Assembly (NCBI GenBank): GCA_965246785.1
Contig: CBDFFM010000020.1
Span: 248,001 to 312,000, forward strand
DNA from: UBA1952 sp965246785
GTDB lineage: Bacteria > Bacteroidota > Bacteroidia > Chitinophagales > Chitinophagaceae
Length of the DNA stretch: 64,000 nt
Reading direction: 5' to 3'
In this document: positions 16,665-25,816 of the stretch, one piece after another
Layout: the number at the start of each line of letters is the position of its first letter
How positions within the stretch are numbered: position 1 is the first letter of the stretch
Position numbers and translations under genes: made by a program
The notes under the pieces: model-generated
What the model saw: only the letters and a program-made list of their open reading frames with translations
Database searches by the model: none
What the model was told of the DNA's origin: nothing

Positions 16665-19600
16665 AAGGCTCACTGGCCAATTCTATGACTGGGAACAGCG
16701 CGGCAGGGGCTGGGCTGTCTACCCTGTCGCTGTTGACCTGGAACCACCCTTTTATCCTTTTTTCGGACATTTTTCCAGTACCGCTCCATTCGAGACGGCT
16801 GATGACAGCGTCCGCCATACTATTGCAAGCGGTGCGGTAGCCCTGCTCAGAAAGGCATTCAAAAAGAAGCCGCCGCCTCAGCCGGAGTATGAGGACGATG
16901 TAATCCTCCCGATTGAGTTTGACTGCGACGAGCAACTGCGCGCTTTCTCAATAGTTCTGCCGAAAGGGACACCGGTTAAAGTCGAAGAAGCAGAGCAGCT
17001 GCTTACCATGCTCTCTTACACGGCCTGGCCGCTGTCCTTTGAGATACTGGCAAACAGCGAGCATATCTCGTATCAGCTTGTGTGCCGGGAAACAGATATC
17101 CCGCAGGTAAACAGCCAGGTCAAGGCTTTTTTCCCGGACTGTATCATTAAAGAGCATCCGCGCGGACTTGACCGTATTGCCGGCAACGCAGTATACCAGA
17201 GCGTCATCGACTACGGCCTCTCAGATGAATTCATGCGGCCGCTGGCTGCACAGAAGAACTTTAATCTTGACCCTTTTATTGGGCTGTGTGCCGCATTTGA
17301 AGCGCTGCGGCAGGGAGAATTCACCGCCATACAAATCCTGTTTAAAGGCACAGTCAATCCGTGGACGGAGAGCATTATGCGCGCCGTGCTGGATAACGGG
17401 GGCGGAGACTTCTTCGAGAATGCGCCGGACATGGTGCCGCTGGCCAAAGAAAAAGTGGCTGCACCTTTATTCGGCGTTACGATTAAGGTCATTGGCGAAG
17501 GGGCAACCGGGGAGGGGGCTGTCCAGATAGCGCTGCATATCGGCAAAGCACTGTGCAAAATATTTTCGTCAAAAGGCAACAGCCTGATACCGCTCGGCGG
17601 GGACTACCGCATGGCGGACAAGGCAGATGATCTGTTACTGCGCCAGTCCTGCCGCCAGGGTATGCTGCTCAACTGCAAGGAGCTTGCAACCATCGTACAC
17701 CTGCCCTCAGAAAATGTTACCTCACCGAAGGTTATCCGCAATGCCCGCAAGACAAAGCCGGCTTCGGCTTTCACCCACGACCATGCCTTGATTCTGGGCG
17801 CAAATGAACACGGCGGGAGTACGAGGAAAGTAAGCGTCAGCACGGAGCAGCGGCTAAAGCACACGCACATTATCGGCGCGACGGGCACCGGCAAGAGCAC
17901 CATGCTTCAGAGCATGATTGTCCAGGATATGCGGCAGGGCAATGGCATCGCCGTGCTTGACCCGCATGGCGACCTGATAGAAGGCCTGCTGGCGCATGTA
18001 CCCGAAAAAAGACTGCCGGATGTCATTCTTTTTGACCCCTCGGATGCCGAGTATCCCGTTGGCTTCAACATTCTTTCCGCGCACTCCGAGATTGAAAAGG
18101 AGATTCTTGCTTCCGATTTAGTGGCGGTGTTCAAAAGGCTGTCAACGAGCTGGGGCGACCAGATGAATTCGGTATTGGCCAATGCCATTCTTGCATTTTT
18201 AGAAAGCACGCGGGGCGGCACGCTGTTCGAACTGAGAAGATTTCTGCTGGAGAAATCATTCAGGGAAGATTACTTACAGTCAGTTGCCGACCCAAGCGTT
18301 ATTTACTACTGGCAAAAAGAGTTTCCGCTCTTAAAGAGTAGTTCTATCGGCTCCATTCTTACCCGTCTGGACACCTTTCTGAGACCGAAGCTCATCCGCA
18401 ATATGGTTGCCCAAAAGAAAGGTCTGGATTTTGAAAAGATTCTGGACGGAAAAATTCTCCTGGTAAAACTCTCGCAGGGCCTCATTGGCATTGAGAACTC
18501 CTACCTGTTGGGCACCTTCTTCATAACCAAGTTTTATCAGGCGGCAACGTCGCGGCAGGCAAAGAGCATAGAAGCGCGCAGGGACTTCTTTGTGTATGTG
18601 GACGAGTTTCAGAATTTCATTACGCCTTCCATGAGCGCCATTCTCTCGGGCGCCCGGAAGTACCGTATGGGGCTGGTTCTGGCCCATCAGGAAATGCAGC
18701 AGCTTGTCAAATACGACAGCGAGCTGGCTGCGTCTGTTATAGCTAATGCCGGTACGCGTGTTTGCTTCAGGCTGGCCGACACAGACGCCAGACGGTTTGC
18801 TGCCGGCTTCTCCTTCTTTGAGCAGCAGGATTTAGAGAACCTCAATACCGGTGAGGCAATCGCAAGAATTGAACGGCCGGATTACGATTTCAGCCTTACC
18901 ACCATACCTATCCGGGCCGAAGAGGATGAAGAAGGTCGGCGGCAGGCAGTTATTCAATCCTCGCGCGAAGCATACGGCACACCGCGGCACGAGGTGGAAA
19001 TATTGTTTGCCGACCTGAATGCGGCAACAGCTCAGGCAAATGAATCGGATAAGCCAAAGCAGCAGGGCGCGGCTAAGCAGGTATCGGGCAACGTACAGCG
19101 TGACGACAGCATAAAGCCTGCTCCTGTAACCGCCGCCGAAAGCGTTGAAGCGGCTGCGCCCCTTCTCACGCGGAGCCTGATAAAAAAGAAGGGGGAGACC
19201 GAGCACCGGTATCTCCAGACATTCATCAAGAAGATGGCGGAGGCCCGGGGATACAAGGCAACGATTGAAGCGCCGACTCCTAATGGAAACGGCAGGGTTG
19301 ATGTAAGCCTTGAACGAAACGGAGCGCGCATCGCCTGCGAAATCTGCGTGACAACAGAAAAAGAATGGGAGCTTCATAACACGCAGAAATGCCTGGCGGC
19401 CGGCTACGACGTCGTCATCAACATTTCCAGGGACAGGAAGACGTTGGACGGCATCCGTAAGCTTGTGGAAGCGTCATTAGAAGCATCGTTGCAAAGCAGG
19501 GTTTTACAGTTTGAGCCGGAACAGCTATTTACTTATTTAGATGAAGCGCTTGCAAAAGAAGCTTCCACCGAAAAACGCTTTAAGGGATACCGGGTAAAGG

Positions 19601-19698
19601 TTGACTATAACGTCGGCTCAAGTGAGGAGTCAGAGCGTAAAAAAGCAAGTGTCGGCAAGACGATTCTCAGCGCCAGAAAGAATAAGAAAACCGAGTGA
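16645..19698 (+). CDS. VirD4/HerA-like ATPase with nuclease-like C-terminal domain
   Basis: The product has 1017 residues. The N-terminal part (about 1-380) is an uncharacterised mixed alpha/beta region. The ATPase core has Walker A IGATGTGKST (about 409), LDPHGD and Walker B FVYVDEFQ (about 648), closely parallel to the ATPase at 7384. The C-terminal part (about 860-960) resembles a PD-(D/E)XK nuclease fold: GRVDVSL (Asp, about 884) then ARIACEICVTT (Glu, about 897). The usual Lys of ExK is replaced by Cys, so cleavage activity is uncertain. The layout suggests an ATP-driven DNA translocase with a DNA-processing tail, anchored by the upstream membrane protein. Relaxase genes are absent, so a defence or element-maintenance role fits as well as conjugation. 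Confidence 0.85.
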   Translation: MQLSTPERLTGQFYDWEQRGRGWAVYPVAVDLEPPFYPFFGHFSSTAPFETADDSVRHTIASGAVALLRKAFKKKPPPQPEYEDDVILPIEFDCDEQLRAFSIVLPKGTPVKVEEAEQLLTMLSYTAWPLSFEILANSEHISYQLVCRETDIPQVNSQVKAFFPDCIIKEHPRGLDRIAGNAVYQSVIDYGLSDEFMRPLAAQKNFNLDPFIGLCAAFEALRQGEFTAIQILFKGTVNPWTESIMRAVLDNGGGDFFENAPDMVPLAKEKVAAPLFGVTIKVIGEGATGEGAVQIALHIGKALCKIFSSKGNSLIPLGGDYRMADKADDLLLRQSCRQGMLLNCKELATIVHLPSENVTSPKVIRNARKTKPASAFTHDHALILGANEHGGSTRKVSVSTEQRLKHTHIIGATGTGKSTMLQSMIVQDMRQGNGIAVLDPHGDLIEGLLAHVPEKRLPDVILFDPSDAEYPVGFNILSAHSEIEKEILASDLVAVFKRLSTSWGDQMNSVLANAILAFLESTRGGTLFELRRFLLEKSFREDYLQSVADPSVIYYWQKEFPLLKSSSIGSILTRLDTFLRPKLIRNMVAQKKGLDFEKILDGKILLVKLSQGLIGIENSYLLGTFFITKFYQAATSRQAKSIEARRDFFVYVDEFQNFITPSMSAILSGARKYRMGLVLAHQEMQQLVKYDSELAASVIANAGTRVCFRLADTDARRFAAGFSFFEQQDLENLNTGEAIARIERPDYDFSLTTIPIRAEEDEEGRRQAVIQSSREAYGTPRHEVEILFADLNAATAQANESDKPKQQGAAKQVSGNVQRDDSIKPAPVTAAESVEAAAPLLTRSLIKKKGETEHRYLQTFIKKMAEARGYKATIEAPTPNGNGRVDVSLERNGARIACEICVTTEKEWELHNTQKCLAAGYDVVINISRDRKTLDGIRKLVEASLEASLQSRVLQFEPEQLFTYLDEALAKEASTEKRFKGYRVKVDYNVGSSEESERKKASVGKTILSARKNKKTE

Positions 19699-19850
19699 TT
19701 AAACGCATCGCGACATTATACAGTACGCTGGAAAAACCGTAACTTAGACATGCTTTCAAGTTGGCGTTTACTCCAATCTTTTAGTACTACTCTGCGAGGT
19801 CTTCCTCCCGTACAACCAGAAAGCGTTTCACTTCTAAAAACGTTCATAGT

Positions 19851-21794
19851 ATGGGAAATCAACAGAAGGCTGTTGGCATCTGGATACGTGTCAGCACCGA
19901 AGACCAGGCAAACGGGGAATCACCGGAGCACCACGAAAAACGGGCGCGGTTCTATGCCGAAGCAAAAGGCTGGAATGTAGTTGAGGTATATCATCTGGAA
20001 GCGCTTTCCGGTAAGTCTGTAATGTCATATCCCCAGACAAAGAAGATGCTGGAGGATATTAGGAGCAAGCGCATTACCGGCCTCATTTTCTCAAAGCTTG
20101 CCCGTTTGGCGCGGAATACGAGAGAGCTGCTTGATTTTGCCGACATCTTCAGGGACGAGGAAGCGGACTTAATCTCGCTGCAAGAGGCCATAGACACCAG
20201 CTCTCCCGCCGGCCGCCTGTTCTACACTATGATAGCTGCGATGGCCCAGTGGGAACGAGAAGAAATTTCGTCCCGCGTTGCCGCCTCTGTACCCATCCGG
20301 GCGAAGCTTGGAAAGCATTTAGGCGGTCAGGCCTCGTTAGGCTATAAGTGGGAGAACAGTGAGCTTGTATTAGACGAGCAGTTTGGTCCGGTGCGCAAGC
20401 TTGTGTATGAACTCTTTCTAAAGCTAAAACGTAAGAAAGCGGTGGCGCGGGAGCTTAATAAGCTTGGTTTCCGCACCCGGAATGGCTCTGAATTCTCAGA
20501 CACAACGGTCGTCCGCCTTATCCGCGACCCGAACGCAAAAGGCATTCGCAGGGCAAATTATACCAGGAGCCAAGGTGACGGTAAACGCTGGAACCTGAAA
20601 CCGGCGGATGAATGGGTGTACACTCCTTGTCCCGTGCTTGTTACAGAAGAGGTGTGGAACGAGTGCAATCAGATATTAGATGCTACAGAAGCGAAGTACA
20701 AGCGGCTTGGCCCGAGAGCAAAACACCTGCTTTCCGGATATGTGCAATGCACCTGCGGAAAGAGCATGTATGTCTACCACGAAACAAAGTCCAATACCTA
20801 TTCCTGCAAGCCGTGCAAGACCAGGATTCACGAGGCCGACCTCGATGAGATTTTTCAGGAGCAACTCAAAACGTTTCTTCTGACTGATGTTTCCATCTCA
20901 GATTATCTCGAAAAGGTTGACCAAACTATTCAGGAAAAGAGGGATTTGCTCAGCACCGTAGTGTCTGAGCGGGCAGTGCTGACCAAAAAGGTGAATGGCC
21001 TGGTAGATATGCGGGCAATGGGCGAAATGGCGAGAGAGGCATTTGCCAGGCAGTACAAGCCCCTCGAAGAACGTTTGCTGCAATTAGAAGAGCAATTGCC
21101 GGAACTTGAAGCAGAAATAGATTTTCTGACGATGCAGCATAGGTCTTCGGATGTGGTGCTTCATGAAGCGCGAGACCTCTATTCACAGTGGGGTACTCTT
21201 GAGTTCGACCACAAGCGCTCAATAGTGGAAGTGATAACGGAGTCAATCACAGTTGGCAAAGAAGACATACATATCAAGCTCTCTTATATGCCCCACCAGG
21301 CCCCCCGAGCCCCCCTTCCAAATGGCGGAAATAAGCAACGCAACTTCATACCTGCGTTGGCTTTTTTCGGAACTGAAATAGTAGATACACAGTCGTTAAA
21401 GGCAGGTGTGGTAGCGATTGAAAACCTGCAAACCATAGGCGAGCATATTAAAAAACGCAGACGCGAGCTTGGTCTCTTACAGAAAGATCTTGCAGCACGG
21501 TTCGGTGTTTGTGAGGACACCATTACCGGGTGGGAAAACAACCGCTGTGCGCCACGCATTCAGCACTATCCAAAGCTCATTGAGTTTTTAGGATACAACC
21601 CCTTCCCTCAAGATGAGAACACGCTTGGTGGCCGAATTCAGAAGTACCGCTCCGAGCGCGGTATAAGTCAGAAGAAATTTGCGCAAATGATGCAAGTGGA
21701 TAAGTCCACCGTGCGTTCATGGGAACGGAATGAGCATCGGCCAATCTGTGCAGCAACGCTTGCGCTCTTGGAACAAGTCATTATTCAAGCGTGA
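19851..21794 (+). CDS. Large serine recombinase with two C-terminal HTH domains
   Basis: The product has 647 residues. The catalytic domain carries IRVSTEDQ (Ser15), FSKLARLARN and MIAAMAQWEREEISSRV. Next come the recombinase domain (about 165-280), a zinc ribbon (CTCGKSM ... CKPC, about 303-325) and a coiled-coil stretch (about 345-430). That is the standard large serine integrase plan. It then adds two XRE-like HTH modules: LQKDLAARFGVCEDTITGW (from about 529) and SQKKFAQMMQVDKSTVRSW (from about 591). The enzyme would integrate or excise an element at att sites. The added HTHs may provide self-regulation or site choice. The start follows a 152-nt gap after the ATPase gene. No att pair could be found by eye. 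Confidence 0.92.
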   Translation: MGNQQKAVGIWIRVSTEDQANGESPEHHEKRARFYAEAKGWNVVEVYHLEALSGKSVMSYPQTKKMLEDIRSKRITGLIFSKLARLARNTRELLDFADIFRDEEADLISLQEAIDTSSPAGRLFYTMIAAMAQWEREEISSRVAASVPIRAKLGKHLGGQASLGYKWENSELVLDEQFGPVRKLVYELFLKLKRKKAVARELNKLGFRTRNGSEFSDTTVVRLIRDPNAKGIRRANYTRSQGDGKRWNLKPADEWVYTPCPVLVTEEVWNECNQILDATEAKYKRLGPRAKHLLSGYVQCTCGKSMYVYHETKSNTYSCKPCKTRIHEADLDEIFQEQLKTFLLTDVSISDYLEKVDQTIQEKRDLLSTVVSERAVLTKKVNGLVDMRAMGEMAREAFARQYKPLEERLLQLEEQLPELEAEIDFLTMQHRSSDVVLHEARDLYSQWGTLEFDHKRSIVEVITESITVGKEDIHIKLSYMPHQAPRAPLPNGGNKQRNFIPALAFFGTEIVDTQSLKAGVVAIENLQTIGEHIKKRRRELGLLQKDLAARFGVCEDTITGWENNRCAPRIQHYPKLIEFLGYNPFPQDENTLGGRIQKYRSERGISQKKFAQMMQVDKSTVRSWERNEHRPICAATLALLEQVIIQA

Positions 21795-21822
21795 GCCTTC
21801 CTCGGAAGGCTCTTTTATTTTT
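21793..21822 (+). terminator. Intrinsic terminator after the large serine recombinase
   Basis: A perfect 9-bp stem GAGCCTTCC (21793-21801) / GGAAGGCTC (21804-21812) is followed by TTTTATTTTT. The stem overlaps the recombinase stop codon. Confidence 0.92.
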
Positions 21823-21876
21823 CCTTTTCGGACTACACTCATGCGCCCTTATTTTGCCAAATAATCAGAGGGCCAG

Positions 21877-22050
21877 ATGACAACCGAAGAACTTACGCAG
21901 TGGGAAAACGAAATTTTCACCAAACTTGTCATTGACCTGCTCAAGCAACAGCGAGCCGAAGGGAAAAAGGAATTCCTCTTAGACAAGTATGAGGTTGACA
22001 GCCTTACCAAAGAGCGGCTGCGTATGCTGCTAAGTGAATCCTCCAAATAG
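21877..22050 (+). CDS. Short charged hypothetical protein (57 aa)
   Basis: The ATG at 21877, preceded by CAGAGGG, opens a 57-residue frame ending in TAG at 22048-22050. The protein (MTTEELTQWENEIFTKLVID ...) is highly charged and helical, with a repeated-looking pattern KxxFLLDKYEVDSLTKERLRMLL. Codon use and composition look like real coding sequence. The stop lies 2 nt from the end of the convergent nuclease gene. I recognise no family. It may be the last gene of the mobile island. Confidence 0.65.
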   Translation: MTTEELTQWENEIFTKLVIDLLKQQRAEGKKEFLLDKYEVDSLTKERLRMLLSESSK

Positions 22051-22052
22051 TA

Positions 22053-23321
22053 TTAGAAATGCACAAGCCGATACACTCCCTGCACGCCTTGCTCATCCTG
22101 TAGGCGGAGTATAAATACTCCTGCTGAAAGGCTACTATTGAGCACAATACTACGTGCATTTTGAACCAGGATACCTTCTTCAAGCAGGACCCCATCCACG
22201 CGAAACAACCTGTAGTGTAATCGTTGGAACTGGTACCCCTTTACTGTTGTTAGCTGTATCGCATTTTGAAAGGGATTGGCAATCGTAATCTGGTCGCGCA
22301 GCGTTCCAACCGGCGTCTCGATACTAGCTGCAGGTAAATGATGCGGCGGGGTAAAAAGAAAGTCTCCAAATACCGGCAAATGGTCGGAGCATTCATAGAG
22401 GGCTTGTGCTATTGAAGCGGATACGGATACATTGGCGGGTGCATCAGTCAGCGCCCTACCGTAGTGCTGCCCGTCATTTCCAAATGCCTTGTATGAGCCG
22501 GGCTCATACTTCATTCCCTTACTACCATTAAGCACAGCATCAGATACCAAAATGAAGTCAAACCGGGAATCAAGTCCTCCGCTTGCCCCGCCATCTGATA
22601 GCGCTGCAAGCCGGGGCGACTGCGTGTGAATATCCGCAAAGGAGCTATTGTTATCCCAATTACCAGCCTTGTTTAAAGGGTCATTTAGCCGTGCGTTAGG
22701 ATTGGAGGGATTGGTCAGATTCTGGTAAGCCGTCTCACTGCTTGAGTAGACATTGAAGTCTCCGAGCATAAGGATATTGCTGCTCTTATTAAGGGCAGAT
22801 AGGTAAGCGGATACTTTCTGTGTTTCTCCGGCCCTGTCTGCCTTATCTGCCGCAGCATTGGAAGACTTCAGGTGAGCGGTAATGACCGTGAGCTTTAGCG
22901 TGTCTTTGTAAACACTTAAGCCCGGGTAATCCCAATACAGGTCATAGGCAACGATGTCCCGAATATCACTGCAAATGATGCTGTCGTGCAGGAGATGGAA
23001 CACGCCCTTTCGCCAGAACAGGCCATCTAATTGCGTCGTACTTGTTGTGTTATGTACGCTGCCATGTTCTGAGTTGTAGGGCAATACTTTAAGCAGCGTA
23101 TCCAATAAGCCAGGTATCGCAGTTGACACCTCGTTGAAGCACTGGATTGAGGGTTTTATTTCTACAAGGATTGGTTGCAGCCGCTGGTTCTTGTATGCAA
23201 CCGGATTGGCTGAATTGCCATAGTTCAGCAGATTGTATGTCGCAATGCGAACCGTATCCGTCTGCGCATATCCCGCTTCCCCCGCCAAAAGCAACGCAAG
23301 TAAAAGTCGAAATGTCTTCAT
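22053..23321 (-). CDS. Secreted endonuclease/exonuclease/phosphatase-fold protein with T9SS tail
   Basis: The product has 422 residues. A signal peptide (LLLALLLAGEAGYA) is followed by an EEP-fold catalytic domain: RIATYNLLNYG, IQCFNEV (metal-binding Glu), ITAHLKSS, LMLGDFNVYSS (GDFN motif) and CSDHLPVFGDF (SDHxP motif). The last 80 residues (TVKGYQFQRLHYRLFRVDG ... SAGVFILRLQDEQG) look like a type A T9SS sorting domain. It would be exported across the outer membrane and may degrade extracellular DNA or act as a phosphodiesterase. It is transcribed alone; the upstream gap holds no obvious regulatory site. Confidence 0.9.
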   Translation of the reverse strand: MKTFRLLLALLLAGEAGYAQTDTVRIATYNLLNYGNSANPVAYKNQRLQPILVEIKPSIQCFNEVSTAIPGLLDTLLKVLPYNSEHGSVHNTTSTTQLDGLFWRKGVFHLLHDSIICSDIRDIVAYDLYWDYPGLSVYKDTLKLTVITAHLKSSNAAADKADRAGETQKVSAYLSALNKSSNILMLGDFNVYSSSETAYQNLTNPSNPNARLNDPLNKAGNWDNNSSFADIHTQSPRLAALSDGGASGGLDSRFDFILVSDAVLNGSKGMKYEPGSYKAFGNDGQHYGRALTDAPANVSVSASIAQALYECSDHLPVFGDFLFTPPHHLPAASIETPVGTLRDQITIANPFQNAIQLTTVKGYQFQRLHYRLFRVDGVLLEEGILVQNARSIVLNSSLSAGVFILRLQDEQGVQGVYRLVHF

Positions 23322-23473
23322 AGTCCACCAGGCGATATGTGCGATAAAGTTACCGGAAGACTAAGGTCAGTGTCCATACCGGTATTCAGTAAAGAAGAAT
23401 GCTAGTGGTCTTAGCTTTCAGCACCGCGCTTAACCAGCAAGGAGATTATATTCCACAGGTAGCCGCCAGACAG

Positions 23474-24736
23474 TTACTGCCCATAAAAAAACTTACTGAT
23501 GTCAAACACATATCCAATCTGAAACTGAAAATAGTTATTCCTAAAATTGGGTGCGGTATTCTTTATGTAATTGCTGGTGTAGGAATAGCGGATGAAGATG
23601 TGGGAGTTGTCTTTCGCTTCAGCACTCTCCTTCACCTTGCCTGTTGCATACTCTACAACGGCCCCGAATTCGAAGTACGGTATCACGTTCTTATTCTGAA
23701 TTTCAAGGTTCAGTGACGGGTTCAAATCCAGGTCTCCGACATTGCTGATTTGCGGACTGAGATTGGAATTAACTGAGTTTGAAGAAGGAAACAGCCACAT
23801 CAGCTTCCCGCCTGCCTCAATCGTGAATCTGGAGGCGCCGACATCCTGCAGAATGGCTTTGGCATTGAGTCCCCATAAATTTGTCTTTACATTGTACTGC
23901 CTGCTGTGCAGCGTATCGTAGACATCGGTAAGCAGCAGCGATGTCATGACATCAAAGTAGATATGCCCAAGGTCACCTTTATGTTTGCCAGCCCACTCCT
24001 TGGGCATGACGTAGGTAAACAGATTGAGACCTAAATTTCCATTAAAGTAGGCATGGGCAAGCAGGTCTAGCCGGTTTACATAGTGCTGTTCCCATTTTTC
24101 AAATGAGTAGAGCTTGAAGTTATCGGTGTTGGCATAGGTGAGCTGAAACAGGAAATTGCGCAGCCCTATGAACCGTTCCCGGTTAGACGCATCATAATCA
24201 ATGCCCCGGATAGTATTGAGCGGCTGGCTGAGACGTACGTGCACCTGCGCATAGCCCGATGGATTATCGTCCTGAATACCTGTAAAATTTGCATAGGCAG
24301 CCCCGTAAAACTTCGTGGACTGTGATGCAATACCGGTAACTGACAGGGTTACATTATTGGATTGGGCCGTGGATGTAACGGGCACCCCACCCCCGGCCGG
24401 CTCGGTTACCAGACAATAAAAGACATAGCCGTCCATGGTATTCATGTCCGCATCAAAGATGGTGAACTGCGGGCCGGTGTCCCCGGTATAGGTAGCACCA
24501 AACGCGGCTCCTAAAGCTGCGATGGTCACGAAGCCATGGGTGCTTCGCGGCTGATGGACATACCATTGATACTGAAGCCCGGTGCCGGAAGCAGCTACGC
24601 TAAAGGACGCATCATCGCCGTCCTTAACCGAAGAATCTTTGGGCTGCGTTGTAATGGCTGCGGTAGCTCCAGATTCAATAATGCCTGTAAAGAACAGGCC
24701 TGCAATCATTGCTGCGGCTTGGATAATTTGTTTCAT
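23474..24736 (-). CDS. Secreted Ig-like / outer-membrane beta-barrel protein
   Basis: The product is 420 residues from the ATG at 24736. The frame is open upstream to 24868, but MKQIIQAAAMIAGLFFTG is a normal signal-peptide start. After it comes an Ig-like module (TTQPKDSSVKDGDDASFSVAASGTG with QWYV and YFCLV-like strands), then a region rich in alternating aromatic/hydrophobic strands and ending in YFQFQIGYVFDISKFFYG, consistent with an outer-membrane beta-barrel. No function is recognised. A site of the palindrome family and a -7-like box lie upstream with a predicted leader of about 50 nt. Confidence 0.75.
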   Translation of the reverse strand: MKQIIQAAAMIAGLFFTGIIESGATAAITTQPKDSSVKDGDDASFSVAASGTGLQYQWYVHQPRSTHGFVTIAALGAAFGATYTGDTGPQFTIFDADMNTMDGYVFYCLVTEPAGGGVPVTSTAQSNNVTLSVTGIASQSTKFYGAAYANFTGIQDDNPSGYAQVHVRLSQPLNTIRGIDYDASNRERFIGLRNFLFQLTYANTDNFKLYSFEKWEQHYVNRLDLLAHAYFNGNLGLNLFTYVMPKEWAGKHKGDLGHIYFDVMTSLLLTDVYDTLHSRQYNVKTNLWGLNAKAILQDVGASRFTIEAGGKLMWLFPSSNSVNSNLSPQISNVGDLDLNPSLNLEIQNKNVIPYFEFGAVVEYATGKVKESAEAKDNSHIFIRYSYTSNYIKNTAPNFRNNYFQFQIGYVFDISKFFYGQ

Positions 24737-24790
24737 AAGTGTGTGTATTAATGCCCATAGGGAGACCTGCCGGGAGGACGCAGGAAATAC

Positions 24791-24838
24791 CGCAATATTG
24801 ATACTCGGAAGCCTGTCGCTTTCCAAGATTAATCCTGT
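24791..24838 (-). promoter_or_regulatory. Degenerate palindrome plus -7-like box
   Basis: On the minus strand the right arm is ATCTTGG (24829-24823), with a poorly kept left arm. CAATATTG follows exactly 23 nt after CTTG, in the place of TAnnTTTG (4 of 6 defined bases). It lies 55-100 nt upstream of the gene at 24736. Confidence 0.4.
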
Positions 24839-24906
24839 CGGGAACAAGGTTATTCCGGGAAAAGTCACTGTGTAGCAGGGCTACGTTTGGACAAAGAATA
24901 TTTCTT

Positions 24907-25167
24907 ATGAACAACCACAACGTTGATGTAGAAAACTGGCCGGAATACGATGACCGCAAAAAGCGCGGCGGCTCTGACCACCGGGACTTTGCCTGTACGG
25001 AAAGCTGGGAGCGCGACTATCTGATTGACAAAATCATCCGCACCTATCCGTATCTCTCACGCGATGAGATAACGAAGGCAATAGATGCCTGTTGCGCCAT
25101 AGTCCGGGCTCCGCGCCCCAGAAAACAGTTTGTTGACTGCGTCATGCAGCGCCTGCCTACACTGTGA
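24907..25167 (+). CDS. Small conserved-looking hypothetical protein (86 aa)
   Basis: The product has 86 residues with no signal peptide or membrane segment. The central segment (SDHRDFACTESWERDYLIDKI) followed by YPYLSRDEITKAIDACC looks like a compact cytoplasmic helical domain, and the whole frame has coding character. It is divergent from the Ig/barrel gene and may share its promoter region. Function is not recognised. Confidence 0.7.
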   Translation: MNNHNVDVENWPEYDDRKKRGGSDHRDFACTESWERDYLIDKIIRTYPYLSRDEITKAIDACCAIVRAPRPRKQFVDCVMQRLPTL

Positions 25168-25383
25168 CAGCATTCAAGCACGCAACTTCAGCCCACCATT
25201 CATGCAGCACGTGTAAGAATCATGAGCCTAAATGGCCGGTATGGATTAACGCTTGCTCACCACCACTGCATGCGGGCAGTTAGAGGGCCGTGTGAGCGAC
25301 GTGCAACGGCATTTAGAGCTTATAGGATACATGCCGCAGTGTATCTGACAATACACGCAATTTGCATTTCTAAGGATGCGCGG

Positions 25384-25692
25384 ATGCAGGATTTTATTTC
25401 CTTGCGAGGGAAACTATATATTGCAGCCTTCCATCCCCACATGACAACAAGGGAACGCATATTCAGCCTGCAGCAAAGCGTATGTCAGATTCGGGATTAC
25501 TACCTGCTTTGCAAGCAGACTGCCCGAGGCCCGTTTACCCTTCCCAGGTCAATGGCTACGTATGCGCTTACAACGCATGGCCAGGAAGATTTCCATGCGC
25601 TCTTAGAAACCCTGCAGCAAGATGGGCATATCGTTGCCCTCAGCGATAATGATATAACATTCTCCCCTGAGTTTTTGAACGGCGCGCTGTAG
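25384..25692 (+). CDS. Hypothetical protein (about 100 aa)
   Basis: The frame is open from 25222, but the first 54 residues are cysteine/histidine-rich and unlike a normal N-terminus. The ATG at 25384 (MQDFISLRGK) or the one at 25441 (MTTRERIFSLQQSVCQIRDY) is a better start. The C-terminal part (DFHALLETLQQDGHIVALSDNDITF) looks like a small winged-helix-type or adaptor fold. No firm family assignment. Confidence 0.5.
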   Translation: MQDFISLRGKLYIAAFHPHMTTRERIFSLQQSVCQIRDYYLLCKQTARGPFTLPRSMATYALTTHGQEDFHALLETLQQDGHIVALSDNDITFSPEFLNGAL

Positions 25693-25766
25693 CTTCATAA
25701 TGCATCTCTTGCCTTTCTGTTCCAAAAGAGATTACACTTCCCCATCCTTAAGCATTCGGAGAATAA

Positions 25767-25793
25767 AAAGCCCGGCATTATCTGCCGGGCTTT
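25767..25793. terminator. Bidirectional intrinsic terminator
   Basis: Perfect 11-bp stem AAAGCCCGGCA (25767-25777) / TGCCGGGCTTT (25783-25793) with a 5-nt loop, lying between convergent genes. A/T-rich tails on both sides (GAATAA before, ATCATAC after) suit both directions, best the leftward one. Confidence 0.88.
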
Positions 25794-25816
25794 ATCATAC
25801 CAGTCAATTATTGTGC

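Noticed and set aside
7384..19698. Integrative conjugative element based on two VirD4-like ATPases
   Set aside because: No relaxase, VirB4/TraG-type mating genes or Tra proteins are visible in the window; the ATPases alone do not support it.
23700..23735. tRNA T-arm-like GGGTTCAAATCC
   Set aside because: It lies inside the barrel protein gene, and no acceptor or anticodon stems can be formed around it.
24737..24868. Longer start for the Ig-like/barrel protein
   Set aside because: It would bury the signal peptide 44 residues in and run through the promoter-like element.
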